Part shown: positions 1 through 10,049 of the stretch, piece by piece | How positions within the stretch are numbered: position 1 is the first letter of the stretch | How the letters are laid out: every line of letters starts with the position of its first letter | Assembly: GCF_026151205.1 (NCBI RefSeq) | Contig: NC_087073.1 | Coordinates: 7,975,411 to 8,039,410 of the forward strand | From: Bolinopsis microptera | Taxonomy: Eukaryota > Ctenophora > Tentaculata > Lobata > Bolinopsidae | Direction of reading: 5' to 3' | DNA length: 64,000 bases | Position numbers and translations under genes: made by a program | Notes under the pieces: model-generated | The model's input: the letters and a program-made list of their open reading frames with translations, nothing else | What the model was told of the DNA's origin: nothing | The model's database searches: none

Positions 1-35
1 GAAAGTGTGTGTGCGTGTGTGCGTGTGTGTGTGTC
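1..35. repeat. GT/GC-interrupted (GT)n microsatellite
   Basis: The window opens in a short alternating purine-pyrimidine tract of GT units with two GC interruptions. It probably continues upstream of the window. No function is implied. Confidence 0.9.
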
Positions 36-662
36 CTACTGCATACTCTCGAAACAGTGTCCATTGTGTGTCGGACAGGTAAACATTGTGTTTAAAACTT
101 TATATATCTAGCTACTCCAGTACATAACTGAAATTCTTTGGTGTCAACTCTTGTTGAATTATGATAAATCAGAAGAGTTATTCACTCCATATATTATGTT
201 ATACTACATATATAAATTATATTATCTTACTATATATAAAGCGAGACGATATATATATGTGTATATATCCGTGCCATTTTACTGACACCACGGCATCAAC
301 TTTAACGCGACTTTCCGCAAAAACCGTAAAAGATATACAACTGAAACTTTTTTGACTGGGTCAAATGCTTTAATGGCCTTCGAATCAGCATGAAAAAATA
401 AAAAATTGGCCAAGGAATAATAATTTTAGTGCCCAAAATTTGGACTCTCAAGTGGTGTCAAAAACGCGAATTAAATAGGTAATAATTATTTTAGTCTCTC
501 GAGTCTTGACACCACTTTAGGGTAAGACGGGTTCCTGCTAGTATATACTAAAGGGTGTTCTGGAAAGGGAATGGTAGAGCCCCTTGAGTACGTAACACTG
601 AACAGCAGTGTACAGTATTCACACCCTGGTGGTATGTTCTCAACATTACCTAATATTGTACA
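36..662. other. Intergenic AT-rich DNA upstream of TRMT1
   Basis: I see no convincing coding sequence here. One 64-codon open frame near the start has hydrophobic, AT-driven composition and no recognisable motif. The promoter of the TRMT1 gene is expected in this stretch, but I could not identify a defined core element. Confidence 0.5.
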
Positions 663-854
663 ATGGCCTCCTTCAACAATGTTTTTGAATATTATGTTAT
701 AAAAGTGGATGGTTACTATTATTGTTTCGTAACTAGATTTAACAGTTCTTACAATGTAAGAACTGGTAAATCTAGTTTAAACGGAATTCTTACATTCTTA
801 CCAAGATTTGTTTCTAACCATTCTAACCTGAACATTTCGTTAGGGGCACAATGA
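663..854 (+). other. Upstream ORF (63 codons) overlapping the TRMT1 start codon
   Basis: A 63-codon open frame begins with ATG and ends with a TGA that shares bases with the TRMT1 ATG (ATGA overlap at 851-854). If the TRMT1 transcript starts upstream of position 663, this uORF would be read first and would influence initiation at TRMT1. The peptide has no recognisable domain. It contains the 45-nt inverted repeat at 732-776, so its codons are partly dictated by that hairpin. It may also simply be an untranslated leader; only transcript data would tell. Confidence 0.3.
732..776. repeat. Imperfect 45-nt inverted repeat in the TRMT1 leader
   Basis: Two arms pair as 9 bp (ACTAGATTT with AAATCTAGT) and 10 bp (AGTTCTTACA with TGTAAGAACT), separated by a 3x3 internal mismatch and a single-base loop. 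It ends 74 nt before the TRMT1 ATG. As RNA it would be a strong 5' leader hairpin; as DNA it could be the scar of a small hairpin element. Confidence 0.7.
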
Positions 855-2542
855 CAGAGTCAGAGAGTGGACCAGTAAAGATCAGTGAAGGGAAAGCGGA
901 GATTTTGTTTACCACACAAAACGAAGTATTCTACAACAAAGTCCAGGAACTGAACAGAGATTTCACAGTCACTGCCCTCACTACCTTTGGTAAACATGTC
1001 CACGCAAATGACCGTAAGATCCTAAAACGTGCCAGGCAACTGAACGATAACGATAACAACACAAAAGCACCAGGACTGAAAGTGCTAGAAGCTCTGGGAG
1101 CAACAGGACTAAGAAGTGTTCGTTTCAGTAAAGAACTGGGCTCCCTAGCTGGTCGTATCACCTGCAACGACGTGTCACCAGAGGCAGTCATAGCCATGAA
1201 ACGTAACATCGCTCACAATGAATGTCAGAACATAACCGCCTCCACAGCTGACGCGTGTGTCCTCATGTGTACCAATAAGAACGAGTTCGATGTAGTTGAC
1301 CTTGATCCGTACGGGACCCCGGCCATGTTCCTAGACACGGCCGTGCAGGCAGTGAGGTCTGGTGGTTTGCTCTGTGTCACTGCTACAGATCTAGCGGTGC
1401 TCGCCGGTAACCACATCCAGGCATGTTACGGCAAGTACGGGGGAATGCCCCTGAAGAGAGTCTACTGTCACGAGTTTGCTCTGAGACTTTTGTTATCATG
1501 TGTTGATAGCCATGCTAACAGACACGGCAGGTATATAAAGCCTCTGTTTAGTTACAAGGCTGACTTCTACGTGAGGGTGTTCGTGCAGGTGTTCCAGTCA
1601 CTAGGGGAGGTTCAGAAGACAAGCTCCAGACGTAGTTACGTATATGACTGTGTGGGTTGCCACGCCTTCCACCTCCAGAAAGTGGGAGTACACACTCCCG
1701 GGACACAACAAGTGGCTCCGGGGCGGGGTCCTCCTGTCAGCCCTAACTGTGAGGAGTGCGGGAGAAACTTCTACATCGGGGGACCCATCTGGTCTGATCC
1801 GATACACGATACTGAGTTCCTGGGCCAGATGAAGGAGCACCTGGCAGGCGAGGGCAAGTACCTGGGAACTATAAAAAGAATGACAGGCATGCTGACACTG
1901 GCTGAAGAGGAGCTGCCGGATATTCCGCTGTTTTACGAGCTCAGTACCTTAAGTAAAACAATTCACTGTACATGTCCCCCGCTCGCCATTTTCCGTTCTG
2001 CTATCCTCAATGCTGGGTATCGGGTTTCCCTGTCACATGTGTGCCCCAAGTCTATCAAGACTAACGCACCACCCTCTGTGGTTTGGGATGTTATGAGACG
2101 TTGGGCACTAGATAACGGCGCTAAACTGAGGGAGCCTGACACAGTGGCTGGCATATTACTCCGCAAACAGCCCACTTTAGCTGTAGATTTTACTCTTCAT
2201 CCCCTGGCTAAACAGGACCCCGATGTGCTGAGGTTCCCTCCTAACCCTGAACCTCACTGGGGCCCCAAGGCCAGGGCTGGTAAAAGAAAACCTGACTCAC
2301 CTGGTGGCGATTCAGGTGCTAAAGCAAGGAAAACACCTAAAAAGGAGCCACTTCATGATCTGAAACTGTTCAGCTGCAAAAGGTTTGAGATGAATCAGTG
2401 TGATTTAGGGGATAGTTGTAGGTATTCTCATAACACAAAAGAGAATAATTTAGAGAATGCTAATACTGAAGCCGAGCTCAATAATTCTATGGTATCATCA
2501 GAAATATTAGGCGAATCAGTTACGTCTGATACAGCTTCCTGA
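851..2542 (+). CDS. TRMT1: tRNA (guanine26-N2)-dimethyltransferase (TRMT1), intronless
   Basis: The 563-aa product is the Trm1-family enzyme that transfers two methyl groups from S-adenosylmethionine to G26 of tRNA. Visible motifs are the N-terminal NEVFYN...VQELNRD signature (residues 24-36), the SAM-binding loop LEALGATGLRS (79-89), NDVSP (106-110) and the catalytic-region motif DLDPYGTP (150-157). A mid-protein cysteine pair set (CVGC, then CEEC) suits the Trm1 C-terminal domain. Near the C-terminus C509, C517, C523 and H527 form a C-x7-C-x5-C-x3-H zinc finger of the CCCH type found in animal TRMT1. The start is chosen because homology begins within about 20 residues of it; no mitochondrial presequence is evident. 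The human protein is about 100 residues longer. The whole gene is one exon, unlike its intron-rich neighbours. Confidence 0.95.
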   Translation: MTESESGPVKISEGKAEILFTTQNEVFYNKVQELNRDFTVTALTTFGKHVHANDRKILKRARQLNDNDNNTKAPGLKVLEALGATGLRSVRFSKELGSLAGRITCNDVSPEAVIAMKRNIAHNECQNITASTADACVLMCTNKNEFDVVDLDPYGTPAMFLDTAVQAVRSGGLLCVTATDLAVLAGNHIQACYGKYGGMPLKRVYCHEFALRLLLSCVDSHANRHGRYIKPLFSYKADFYVRVFVQVFQSLGEVQKTSSRRSYVYDCVGCHAFHLQKVGVHTPGTQQVAPGRGPPVSPNCEECGRNFYIGGPIWSDPIHDTEFLGQMKEHLAGEGKYLGTIKRMTGMLTLAEEELPDIPLFYELSTLSKTIHCTCPPLAIFRSAILNAGYRVSLSHVCPKSIKTNAPPSVVWDVMRRWALDNGAKLREPDTVAGILLRKQPTLAVDFTLHPLAKQDPDVLRFPPNPEPHWGPKARAGKRKPDSPGGDSGAKARKTPKKEPLHDLKLFSCKRFEMNQCDLGDSCRYSHNTKENNLENANTEAELNNSMVSSEILGESVTSDTAS

Positions 2543-3467
2543 AGTCCGGTAACTTCTAGGTAAATCCTTTTAACTTATTTATGGTTTTATTATATTTTTT
2601 GACTATTTTAGTTGAGTTTCTTAGAGATTTGATTGTTAACGCGTTATGCTGCTGGTAACAATGTTGTAACCGACGTTTTTAAACTCCTATTTCCTACTTT
2701 CGAGAATTATATTGGGCTTCCAGACACATTTTTATGTAATTTATTCGTTAATTTCTAACTTTGATTAACCGGTAGTTGCTTGATTTGACTCAAAGCTTGG
2801 CCGCCTATTAACCCACACTACACGTGACAGGAGTCCCAGGCTTCCAGGCTCATGTAATTATGCCATTATCAACACACTTCACTGGTAATACAAAGAAATT
2901 CAAAAAGACGCCCCCCTTTGTCTAAACCATACCCAGAAAAATTTGTATGGAGCTCTTTCAATTAGTATTAGTATTAGCATAGTTGGCATTTCTCAGTTAA
3001 TTGGTAACCTGCAGATCAGTAGTATTTGCAGTAACCACTGCAGTAACCACAGTGCACTGGAACTGCACGCACAACACCGGGTTCTGTTCTGTACTCTCAA
3101 CTAATTTAACACCTGTACTTTTGGTGATTTTAATTACAATGTACTATCCGATGTAGTAGAAATCTAATTGCTATTTACAGTTTACACATAGAAAACTCAC
3201 CTTAGAAGTCACATTTGTATAACAATGTCCAGAACGCATTGTACACATAGCCGCCTTTGTTGCCACTGTTTGCTGGTGAATTCCAGTGCGTTTGTAAAGT
3301 GTACTGTGTAATTTCACAAAGGCGCCTGGTGCCACACGAGGGACACTTTCAGCTGTGGGTTTATTGTTGTTCTGTATTGTCGGGAACGTGACACTTTGTA
3401 AAACACTTACTTACTCTGTACCTTGTACTCCTTGTATCCCTTTTACATCTTGTACCCCGTCCTCACA
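2543..3467. other. TRMT1 3' flank / intergenic
   Basis: No coding sequence or structured element recognised. No canonical AATAAA lies close behind the TRMT1 stop codon; the TRMT1 3' UTR is presumed to lie in the first few hundred bases. Confidence 0.4.
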
Positions 3468-3957
3468 TTCCTTCCTCCCTTTCTCCCTTTCTCCCTTCCT
3501 CCCTTCCTCCCTTCCTCCCTTCCTCCCTTCCTCCCTTCCTCCCTTCCTCCCTCCCTTCCTCCCTTCCTCCCTTCCTCCCTTCCTCCCTTCCTCCCTTCCT
3601 CCCTTCCTCCCTTCCTCCCTTCCTCCCTTCCTCCCTTCCTCCCTTCCTCCCTTCCTCCCTTCCTCCCTTCCTCCCTTCCTCCCTTCCTCCCTTCCTCCCT
3701 TCCTCCCTTCCTTCCTCCCTTCCTTCCTTCCTTCCTTCCTTCCTTCCTTCCTTCCTTCCTTCCTTCCTTCCTTCCTTCCTTCCTTCCTTCCTTCCTTCCT
3801 TCCTTCCTTCCTTCCTTCCTTCCTTCCTTCCTTCCTTCCTTCCTTCCTCCCTTCCCCCCTTCCTCCCTTCCTTCCTTCCTTCCTCCCTTTCTCCCTTTCA
3901 CTCTTCCTCCCTTTCACTCTTCCTCCCTTCCTCCCTTCATCCCTTCCTCCCTTCCCC
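3468..3957. repeat. Long polypyrimidine tract, (CCTT)n and (CCCTTCCT)n
   Basis: Positions 3468-3899 contain only C and T on the + strand (432 nt without a purine), built first from 8-mer CCTCCCTT units and then from 4-mer CCTT units. The tract decays with a few adenines up to about 3957. Because the repeat lacks stop codons it produces long spurious open frames (Ser/Leu/Pro/Phe on +, Gly/Arg/Glu/Lys on -). Such mirror-symmetric homopurine-homopyrimidine DNA can adopt triplex (H-DNA) structures. Confidence 0.97.
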
Positions 3958-4759
3958 TCCGTACAAACATCCGTCCATCCGTCCGTGCCTTCGCCCATCC
4001 CTCCACCAATTGCCCCGTCCTCGTTGTCTCTTGCAATATATTGTGATACCGTCAAGTCGTGAGTCTGTAGCTAAAGGCCACCACAATAAGCACAGCCTAT
4101 CCATCATTCCAGATTATCTGGGAGCCTCCTTTTGTTCTCCGTACGTTAACAGTCGTTCCCTTTGTATCCTCTTAATTTCTCACTCAACATGGGATCTTTA
4201 TTTCGTTTTATCAGCTGCCCCCCAATACGACTATTGTTTTGTGCTTAAGTGTAGTTGTGAATTCTGGTGATTCCATGTACAGCACTCTCGACTACTCTGC
4301 TGTGTGGGGGGGGGGGGTACTGTGTCAACCGATGCTCAATGAAATTACTCTGAAAATCTTCCAGATTGCAATGCTAGATATTTTAACTACAGTGTTTCAG
4401 TACTTTTTTGATAAACTCGTTATCCTCTCTGTTAAAAGTTAACGTTACATAATGAGTACTGACAGCAAGGCATTTCCGCGTGAACGTGTATTTAATGTAC
4501 AGTTATTATTGGTAGTATAGTGTATAGTATATATTATAGGTAGTGCATAATCTCTAGACATTGTTCCACCAACATGTGCCTGACAATATATAAGCACAGT
4601 AACGTTATAACTACATGGTCGTTATGTTGTACCACTGTGTGTATTTTAATGTGACTTATATTGCTGTGAGTACATAATATGATGGCAGTATGCGTTGCTA
4701 TTCATTCATCAAGCAAGCAGATCGATATCATTTCCGCTCTCCTCATTACCAGCTCTGAG

Positions 4760-4823
<64 letters not shown>

Positions 4824-5457
4824 GATCACGTCACGAGACCTCCTTTTTCACGACGTACCGTGACGTACCGTGACGTTCCGTTTGTGTGAAATGACCACAC
4901 AAACGTTGGTGTCCAGTGATTTATTAGTAAGAGGTGTGTTACTGCCGATAAGAGTATTGTGTATAATAGTGTGTGGAGCAGGTGGATTATGCTGTGTCAT
5001 AGGTTGAAGTGGAAATTGTTGCTTGTATTTGTAGGACTGTAGACCTGTAAGTTGGACAAATCAAATTAAGAAAGAACGTTTTAGGTTAGTAGTAGTAGTA
5101 GTGTATAAGACCTGCGTAGTTACTAAATCAAGAATGTCAAGAGTTTTTTCACTGGAGATGGACAAGTCTATCATCTGCAACTTTCTCAATCCGAAAACTA
5201 CTCTAAATAAAACTTACATATTATGTTTGCGTAATGTTTCTATTACATATTATAGAAATTTTCATACGCAAACTCAGATAGCAGAGTAATGATGTTGTAA
5301 ACATTTTCTGGTTATATTATAGCGAATTGTACGTGCATCAAACATATAATAAGCGAAAACACCCTTTTAATATAGCGATACGTATCGTCATCTTGAGGTA
5401 ACTAATTTGTAGCTGCAAACCCAGATTTTAAGGTTTTCGACAGCGATAAGTTCCAAC
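3958..5457. other. Intergenic DNA with simple repeats
   Basis: Contains a G-run of 12 at 4306-4317 and the (TC)n microsatellite listed separately. Otherwise no gene or transposon boundary was recognised. Small open frames here are AT- or TC-repeat driven. Confidence 0.5.
4758..4821. repeat. (TC)n microsatellite
   Basis: About 60 nt of almost perfect TC dinucleotides with one TTT interruption. Confidence 0.95.
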
Positions 5458-6336
5458 TACCTTACTCGGGAATATTATAGCGGGTTAATTTATGACTGGG
5501 AAAATTAATAACCGGGAAAAATATGGCGGAATTTCCCAAAACCCGCCAAATTATCCCGGTCATGTATTTACCGGTGGCCGACCTTTCAAGTTTTTTTCAG
5601 AGGTCAACAAATTTTCAACCGAAATTTCTGTTTTTGTTACTTGTTAAAGAAGTTATTTCAATTTACAGTTACTGATATTACTCAGAAATAGAAAAAAAGA
5701 CACGTCTAGTATTTAAAGGAAAATAAATCTATAGCAATAATAAGTCAAATCTTCATTAAAGCGTATTCTCATTCTCATTATCGCTAATGTCCCCTCCATT
5801 ATCATTATTGATTTCCCCCTGCTGCTGACCGTCAAATTCGAAGTTGTATTGTTGTCTTAACAAGACTTTCATTTTGTCCGCTAATGGGGCTACTGCTCTG
5901 AAGGTCAGCCGGAGCTTAATTTCCTGCCCACCGCTTGGTATTGGGGAACGTCTTGGCTTTGCATCTTCAACTGCTCCAGTAATCAATCCACCGTGGACCA
6001 TGAAATAGTGGCACAGTTTACTCACTTCATGGGCAAGAAAAGTGAGAATCACGGTCCACCCTGAAATCTGATTTCTATAACCAAATTGTGATTTTTATAA
6101 CGAAATTATGGTAGCAACCGCCAATAAAGTTACAGCACTCCATCCACTGCTTCAAAAGTCTTCTCTAGCACATATGAGACTTCAGGTAAAATATGATGAT
6201 CACCACCCCCTTGGAACCCCATAATCTGAGTCGGCGGGTTTTTTTATGACTGGTAAAATTTTTGACCGGGATAAATATGGCGGAATCTTCCAAAACCCAC
6301 CACTTTATCCCGGTTATAATAATCCCGAGTAAGGTA
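5458..6336. mobile_element. Terminal-inverted-repeat DNA element, 879 bp, carrying a small ORF
   Basis: The ends TACCTTACTCGGGA (5458-5471) and TCCCGAGTAAGGTA (6323-6336) are perfect 14-bp inverted repeats. Similarity continues inward: both sides contain a GCGGGTT...TTATGACTGG block and an ATATGGCGGAAT...AAAACCC block in the same orientation, so the subterminal regions also carry direct-repeat copies. The interior holds a 98-codon minus-strand ORF. I see no transposase and no clear target duplication. It is best described as a non-autonomous element. Confidence 0.65.
5756..6052 (-). CDS. 98-aa ORF inside a TIR element, possible captured 3' exon
   Basis: The product is not recognised. It starts hydrophobic (ILTFLAHEVSKL), has a central basic/proline stretch (AKPRRSPIPSGG) and ends in an acidic asparagine-rich tail (GGDISDNENENTL). 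Just upstream on the minus strand is an acceptor-like sequence (GATTTCAG followed by GGTGGACC), so the frame may be the last exon of a longer unit rather than a start-to-stop gene. It lies wholly within the 5458-6336 element. It could be a captured host fragment, a transposon protein remnant or chance. Confidence 0.25.
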   Translation of the reverse strand: MILTFLAHEVSKLCHYFMVHGGLITGAVEDAKPRRSPIPSGGQEIKLRLTFRAVAPLADKMKVLLRQQYNFEFDGQQQGEINNDNGGDISDNENENTL

Positions 6337-7415
6337 TTCAATATTCCAGTAGAGAAACTACGAAACTCTCCAATAGTAACTCTACAAGACGTATCCTAAG
6401 TATTCTAGGTAAGTATTTAATAAAGCATAATCAGTTTTGAAATAAACCATTCACTGGTAGTCTCCAAATGCGATGGGTGGGTTCGAATCAATTTAAAACG
6501 CAAAGTACTGGCTGAGAATATGCTTAAATATTTGTTAGTAATATGTCTTTATGAACTTTAAGGTTACAAGGTATTGAAGTCTCGTTATTCCAGCTACCAG
6601 TTCAATACTGCGATTTTAATCAGATAAAATCCTTAAAAGGGCTTTTCTCCTTTTATTATTCTGACACGAATTACTTGCGTTATGAAAGGGTTGCGTGTGG
6701 GCAGTTACTTCTGGGCCACCCTGTATCTAATCAGAGTATCAAACTCTTGATTTGCGGAGACTTTATTAATTTGTAAATTAGTAAAAAGTCCTCCAAATTT
6801 CTAGCTTTTAGCGGCCAACTTTTCGCGGCCGTTGTATAGTGTTACTTAGTGCTACTACGTGCGAGATATTCGTTCTGAAATCTGCCTGGTCTTGTTTTAA
6901 TAATCTAGACCTACGTGGTATTTGGTATTTAGCATTTAGCATGCAATAAGGAGTATTACATGCAAAATGCTCAATATCTAGTATGCCGAATGCAGTATTA
7001 AAATTAAGGAAAAATATAATTTTATTTTATGACGTTTATAGCGGCTGGAGTATGAGCATTAGATTATATAATATGCAGTATGTAGAATTATTAAATGAAG
7101 TATGCAGTAAATGAAGTATGCAGTATATTATGAACTATGCAGTAAACTGAATTTTGCACTAACTAGTATAGTATGTGTAGTATACAATACTTGTAGAGTA
7201 TGCGACAAATGTAGTACACGTATCGGTGTGAGCTCATTGTAGTAACATTTTTAATCATCAAATCACTTCTACAGCACATACTGAGGCTGCTCTCATAGCT
7301 CTGTACATTTACACACTGATAAACATTCGGAGAAAACGTTTTAATTAAACAGCTCTGCCAGGACCCTCCAGTCTGTGAGCGAGGTGGGAGCTGAGTCAAG
7401 GAGCACTGAGCAGTT
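6337..7415. other. Intergenic AT-rich DNA
   Basis: Contains irregular repeats of an ATGCAGTA-like word around 6930-7150. A short stretch near 6705-6725 (TTCTGGGCCACCCTGTA) resembles one end of the mariner-like element at 27104-27551. No gene seen. Confidence 0.4.
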
Positions 7416-7770
7416 TGTATTATGAAGAAGCACTAAGCAGTTTGTATTATGAAGGAGCAGTATATTATGAAGGAGCAGTATATTATGAAGGAGCAGTATA
7501 TCGTGAAGGAGCGGTATATTGTGAAGGGGCCGTATATTATGAAGGAGCAGTATATTATGAAGGAGCAGTATTTCATAAAGGATCAATATATTATGAAGGA
7601 GCAGTATATCGTGAAGGAGCAGTATATCATGAAGGAGCATTATATTGTGAAGGAGCAGTATATCATGAAGGAGCAGTATATTATTAAGGAGCAGTATATT
7701 ATAAAAGAGCAGTATATTATAAAGGAGCAATATATTATGAAGGAGCAGTATATTGTGAAGGAGCAGTTTT
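7416..7770. repeat. 18-bp minisatellite (TATTATGAAGGAGCAGTA unit)
   Basis: About 19 tandem copies with substitutions, including two copies with TTTCATAAAGGATCAA variants. Eighteen is divisible by three, so open frames on both strands read as hexapeptide repeats (YEGAVY or MKEQYI on +, LLHNIL on -). These are repeat artefacts, not evidence for a protein. Confidence 0.95.
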
Positions 7771-8236
7771 CTCCCTGAGCTACCTTTATACTTACATGCG
7801 CCTCTCTGTGAGCTACCATTACAATCTCACACAAAGTAAAAGCAGGTGTTGTTAATAACGAACACCGTGTTACCATCTAGACAGTGGTGGGTGTAGGGCT
7901 CGGCCCTGGAGGTCACCAACGTGTGTGACTTGTGTGTGGATACCCAATTAAAGTTAATTGTTTGATTGGATAACGAGCTACGAAGTGCACTCGCCAGTAC
8001 CTGTGTAGCCTTACAAAACATGCACGTTATTAAGGTAGCCTGGAGTTGATAAAGGGAGCTTATTTTCTAATTAACGGTAAATCTGTGGGTTCGTATTACT
8101 ATTCCATCTGTACAGTACCTAGCTATGTACTTACCTGTTCTGTACTATTAGTGGCCAGCTTGTGAACGTTTACTTGGTCCTCATCTTAACTAGTATGTTG
8201 TTCAAACTGTAGGTAGGAGCCTTGACTTAAATACAG
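7771..8236. other. Intergenic DNA
   Basis: Nothing recognised. Confidence 0.4.
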
Positions 8237-8570
8237 AGGCCCCATGTAGCCGGTGGGCCCGACATGATACGACATATCTCGACACGTCGGGGTTTGTCGG
8301 GGTTTGTCAGGGTTTGTCGGGGTTTGTCGGGGTTTGTCGGGGTGTGTCGGGGTTTGTCGAGCCTGGAGGCTTTTTTTTTTTTTTTTTTTTGAGTCTCCCA
8401 ACAAAAAGCTGAGAAGGAGTCATCAAGCTTTACGTGGAAAAACACTACACAAGAAGGCCTCATGTAGCCGGTGGGCCCGACATGATACGACATATCTCGA
8501 CACGTCGGGGTTTGTTGGGGTATGTCGGGATATGTCGGGGTTTGTCGAGCCTGGAGGCTACATGGGGCCT
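8237..8570. mobile_element. 334-bp MITE with 15-bp TIRs and nested internal copy
   Basis: Ends AGGCCCCATGTAGCC (8237-8251) and its perfect inverted complement at 8556-8570. The interior holds GGGGTTTGTC tandem units (about 8289-8358), a poly-T run, then a second copy of the left end (about 8458-8510) followed by more GTCGGGGTTTGTC units. This looks like one element disrupted by or fused to another copy of itself. No coding capacity. No clear target duplication. Confidence 0.7.
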
Positions 8571-9876
8571 ATAGTTATACAGCCCAAGCAAATCCCCCTA
8601 TTTTGACGGGATATTGTTAACAACCTATACCAGCTCTAGTTAAGTAATTAAACCGCCGATTTCGAATAATATAATTCTGATCGATGTTGACGCTTCCATT
8701 CCATATCTTACTACGAAACAGTCCAAATTGCCCATAGAATAAAATGTGAAAATCTCCAGCCTAAAATCCTAGTCTAAAATTCTCAGTTTCTCATCTATCT
8801 CTTTCAAGTTTTCTAATTGTTTTTCAATTGACAGCCGCCTTTAGCCAGCTTCTTATTTGTTTCTTTGTGATCATCCGTATAGAAATATTGAAATACAGAC
8901 TTCCTCTCCTTAACAATAGCTCAATAGTCGTCCTTTCTAACAATAGTCGCTATTCATTGTCATAAATATAAATATTAGTGCCAGTCTGTGCATCTCTCTA
9001 TTTTAGATAATGAATTACAAGACACAACAAACTTCTTTTCACTATTCAATAAATGCACGAATGGTCACCTGATCACCTCTACTCAATAATTTTGCCTGAA
9101 TAATGAAACAAAGACTAAGGAGTTGTTCATATTGACAATTTGATTAATATATTATTCAAAATTATAGTCAAATCGAACTACATACTTATGATATATTTTA
9201 AAATTTGAGTTGATTAATTATTCATAGCTGATCATGATCCCAGTGCATGAACCAAATAGGTTTACATTTATTCGAACTGTCATTGCTTCACATATAATAT
9301 AATGATAATATTATCTAAAATCAGATGCTATCTTGTAAATGTGTTAGTTCCCCCGTAACACCCTGTGAAAGTATTTTGGTATTGTGTTCATTGTTCCATG
9401 TTCATTATCCCACATCCAGAAAGTTTTAAATTTCCTCGCAGATCGTGAGATTAATGTTTTCGCCCTACAAATTTTCTTCTGTTGCCTCCAGTTTATTGCA
9501 TTCATTCATTGCTTTCTCACCTCTATCTATCAGGTCGTATGTTTTTTACCTCGACTAGTAAAATTTCGCGATACAGGTATTATTTTATCTCCCAGTGGTG
9601 AGCTATTGCTTCCCCTAGTCCTACCGTAAGCTCTATCATAGTATCATCAACTGCATTGTTAATATGAGGGAAGCTAATTATTTTTGACTTTCCTTCGTTA
9701 CATTTTCAAACCGTGTAAATCGTGTATTCGTGTAAAAACAAAGGTCAGGTCTTCTTAAAAAAAAGGTCTTTGGCTCCGAATTTCCTCCGAAATCCAAAAT
9801 TTCCTCGCAAATTATCTGCCGTCATTTGAATGTGGGTTCATTATATTTATTTTATAACTGATGTTATCTTTCCTCT
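8571..9876. other. Intergenic AT-rich DNA
   Basis: No gene, transposon end or repeat recognised. Confidence 0.4.
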
Positions 9877-10015
9877 TAGCACCCTATGAAAATGTGTTGT
9901 GGCTGATTATTACTAACCATTTTACTTTCTTAGCACCCTATGAAAATGTGTTGTGGCTGATTATTACTAACCATTTTACTTTCTTAGCACCCTATGAAAA
10001 TGTGTTGTGGCTGAT
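9877..10015. repeat. 54-bp tandem repeat, about 2.6 copies
   Basis: Units start at 9877, 9931 and 9985, each beginning TAGCACCCTATGAAAATGTG. The copies are essentially identical. The last copy stops 34 bp before the start codon of the first TPC gene, so the array lies in that gene's promoter or 5' UTR. Confidence 0.9.
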
Positions 10016-10049
10016 GCGATAGCTTAGTTAGAGAACATGACCCTGTGTT

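Noticed and set aside
851-2542. TRMT1 as bacterial contamination because it lacks introns
   Set aside because: Bacteria generally lack this enzyme, the CCCH zinc finger is an animal feature, and the flanks are typical of this genome.
3355-4062. Long open frames of 150-235 codons on both strands
   Set aside because: They are translations of the CCTT/CCCTTCCT tract, which lacks stop codons; no non-repeat coding signal flanks them.
7341-7876. ORFs with YEGAVY, MKEQYI or LLHNIL repeats
   Set aside because: They are produced by an 18-bp minisatellite in every frame; no start context, domain or splice support.
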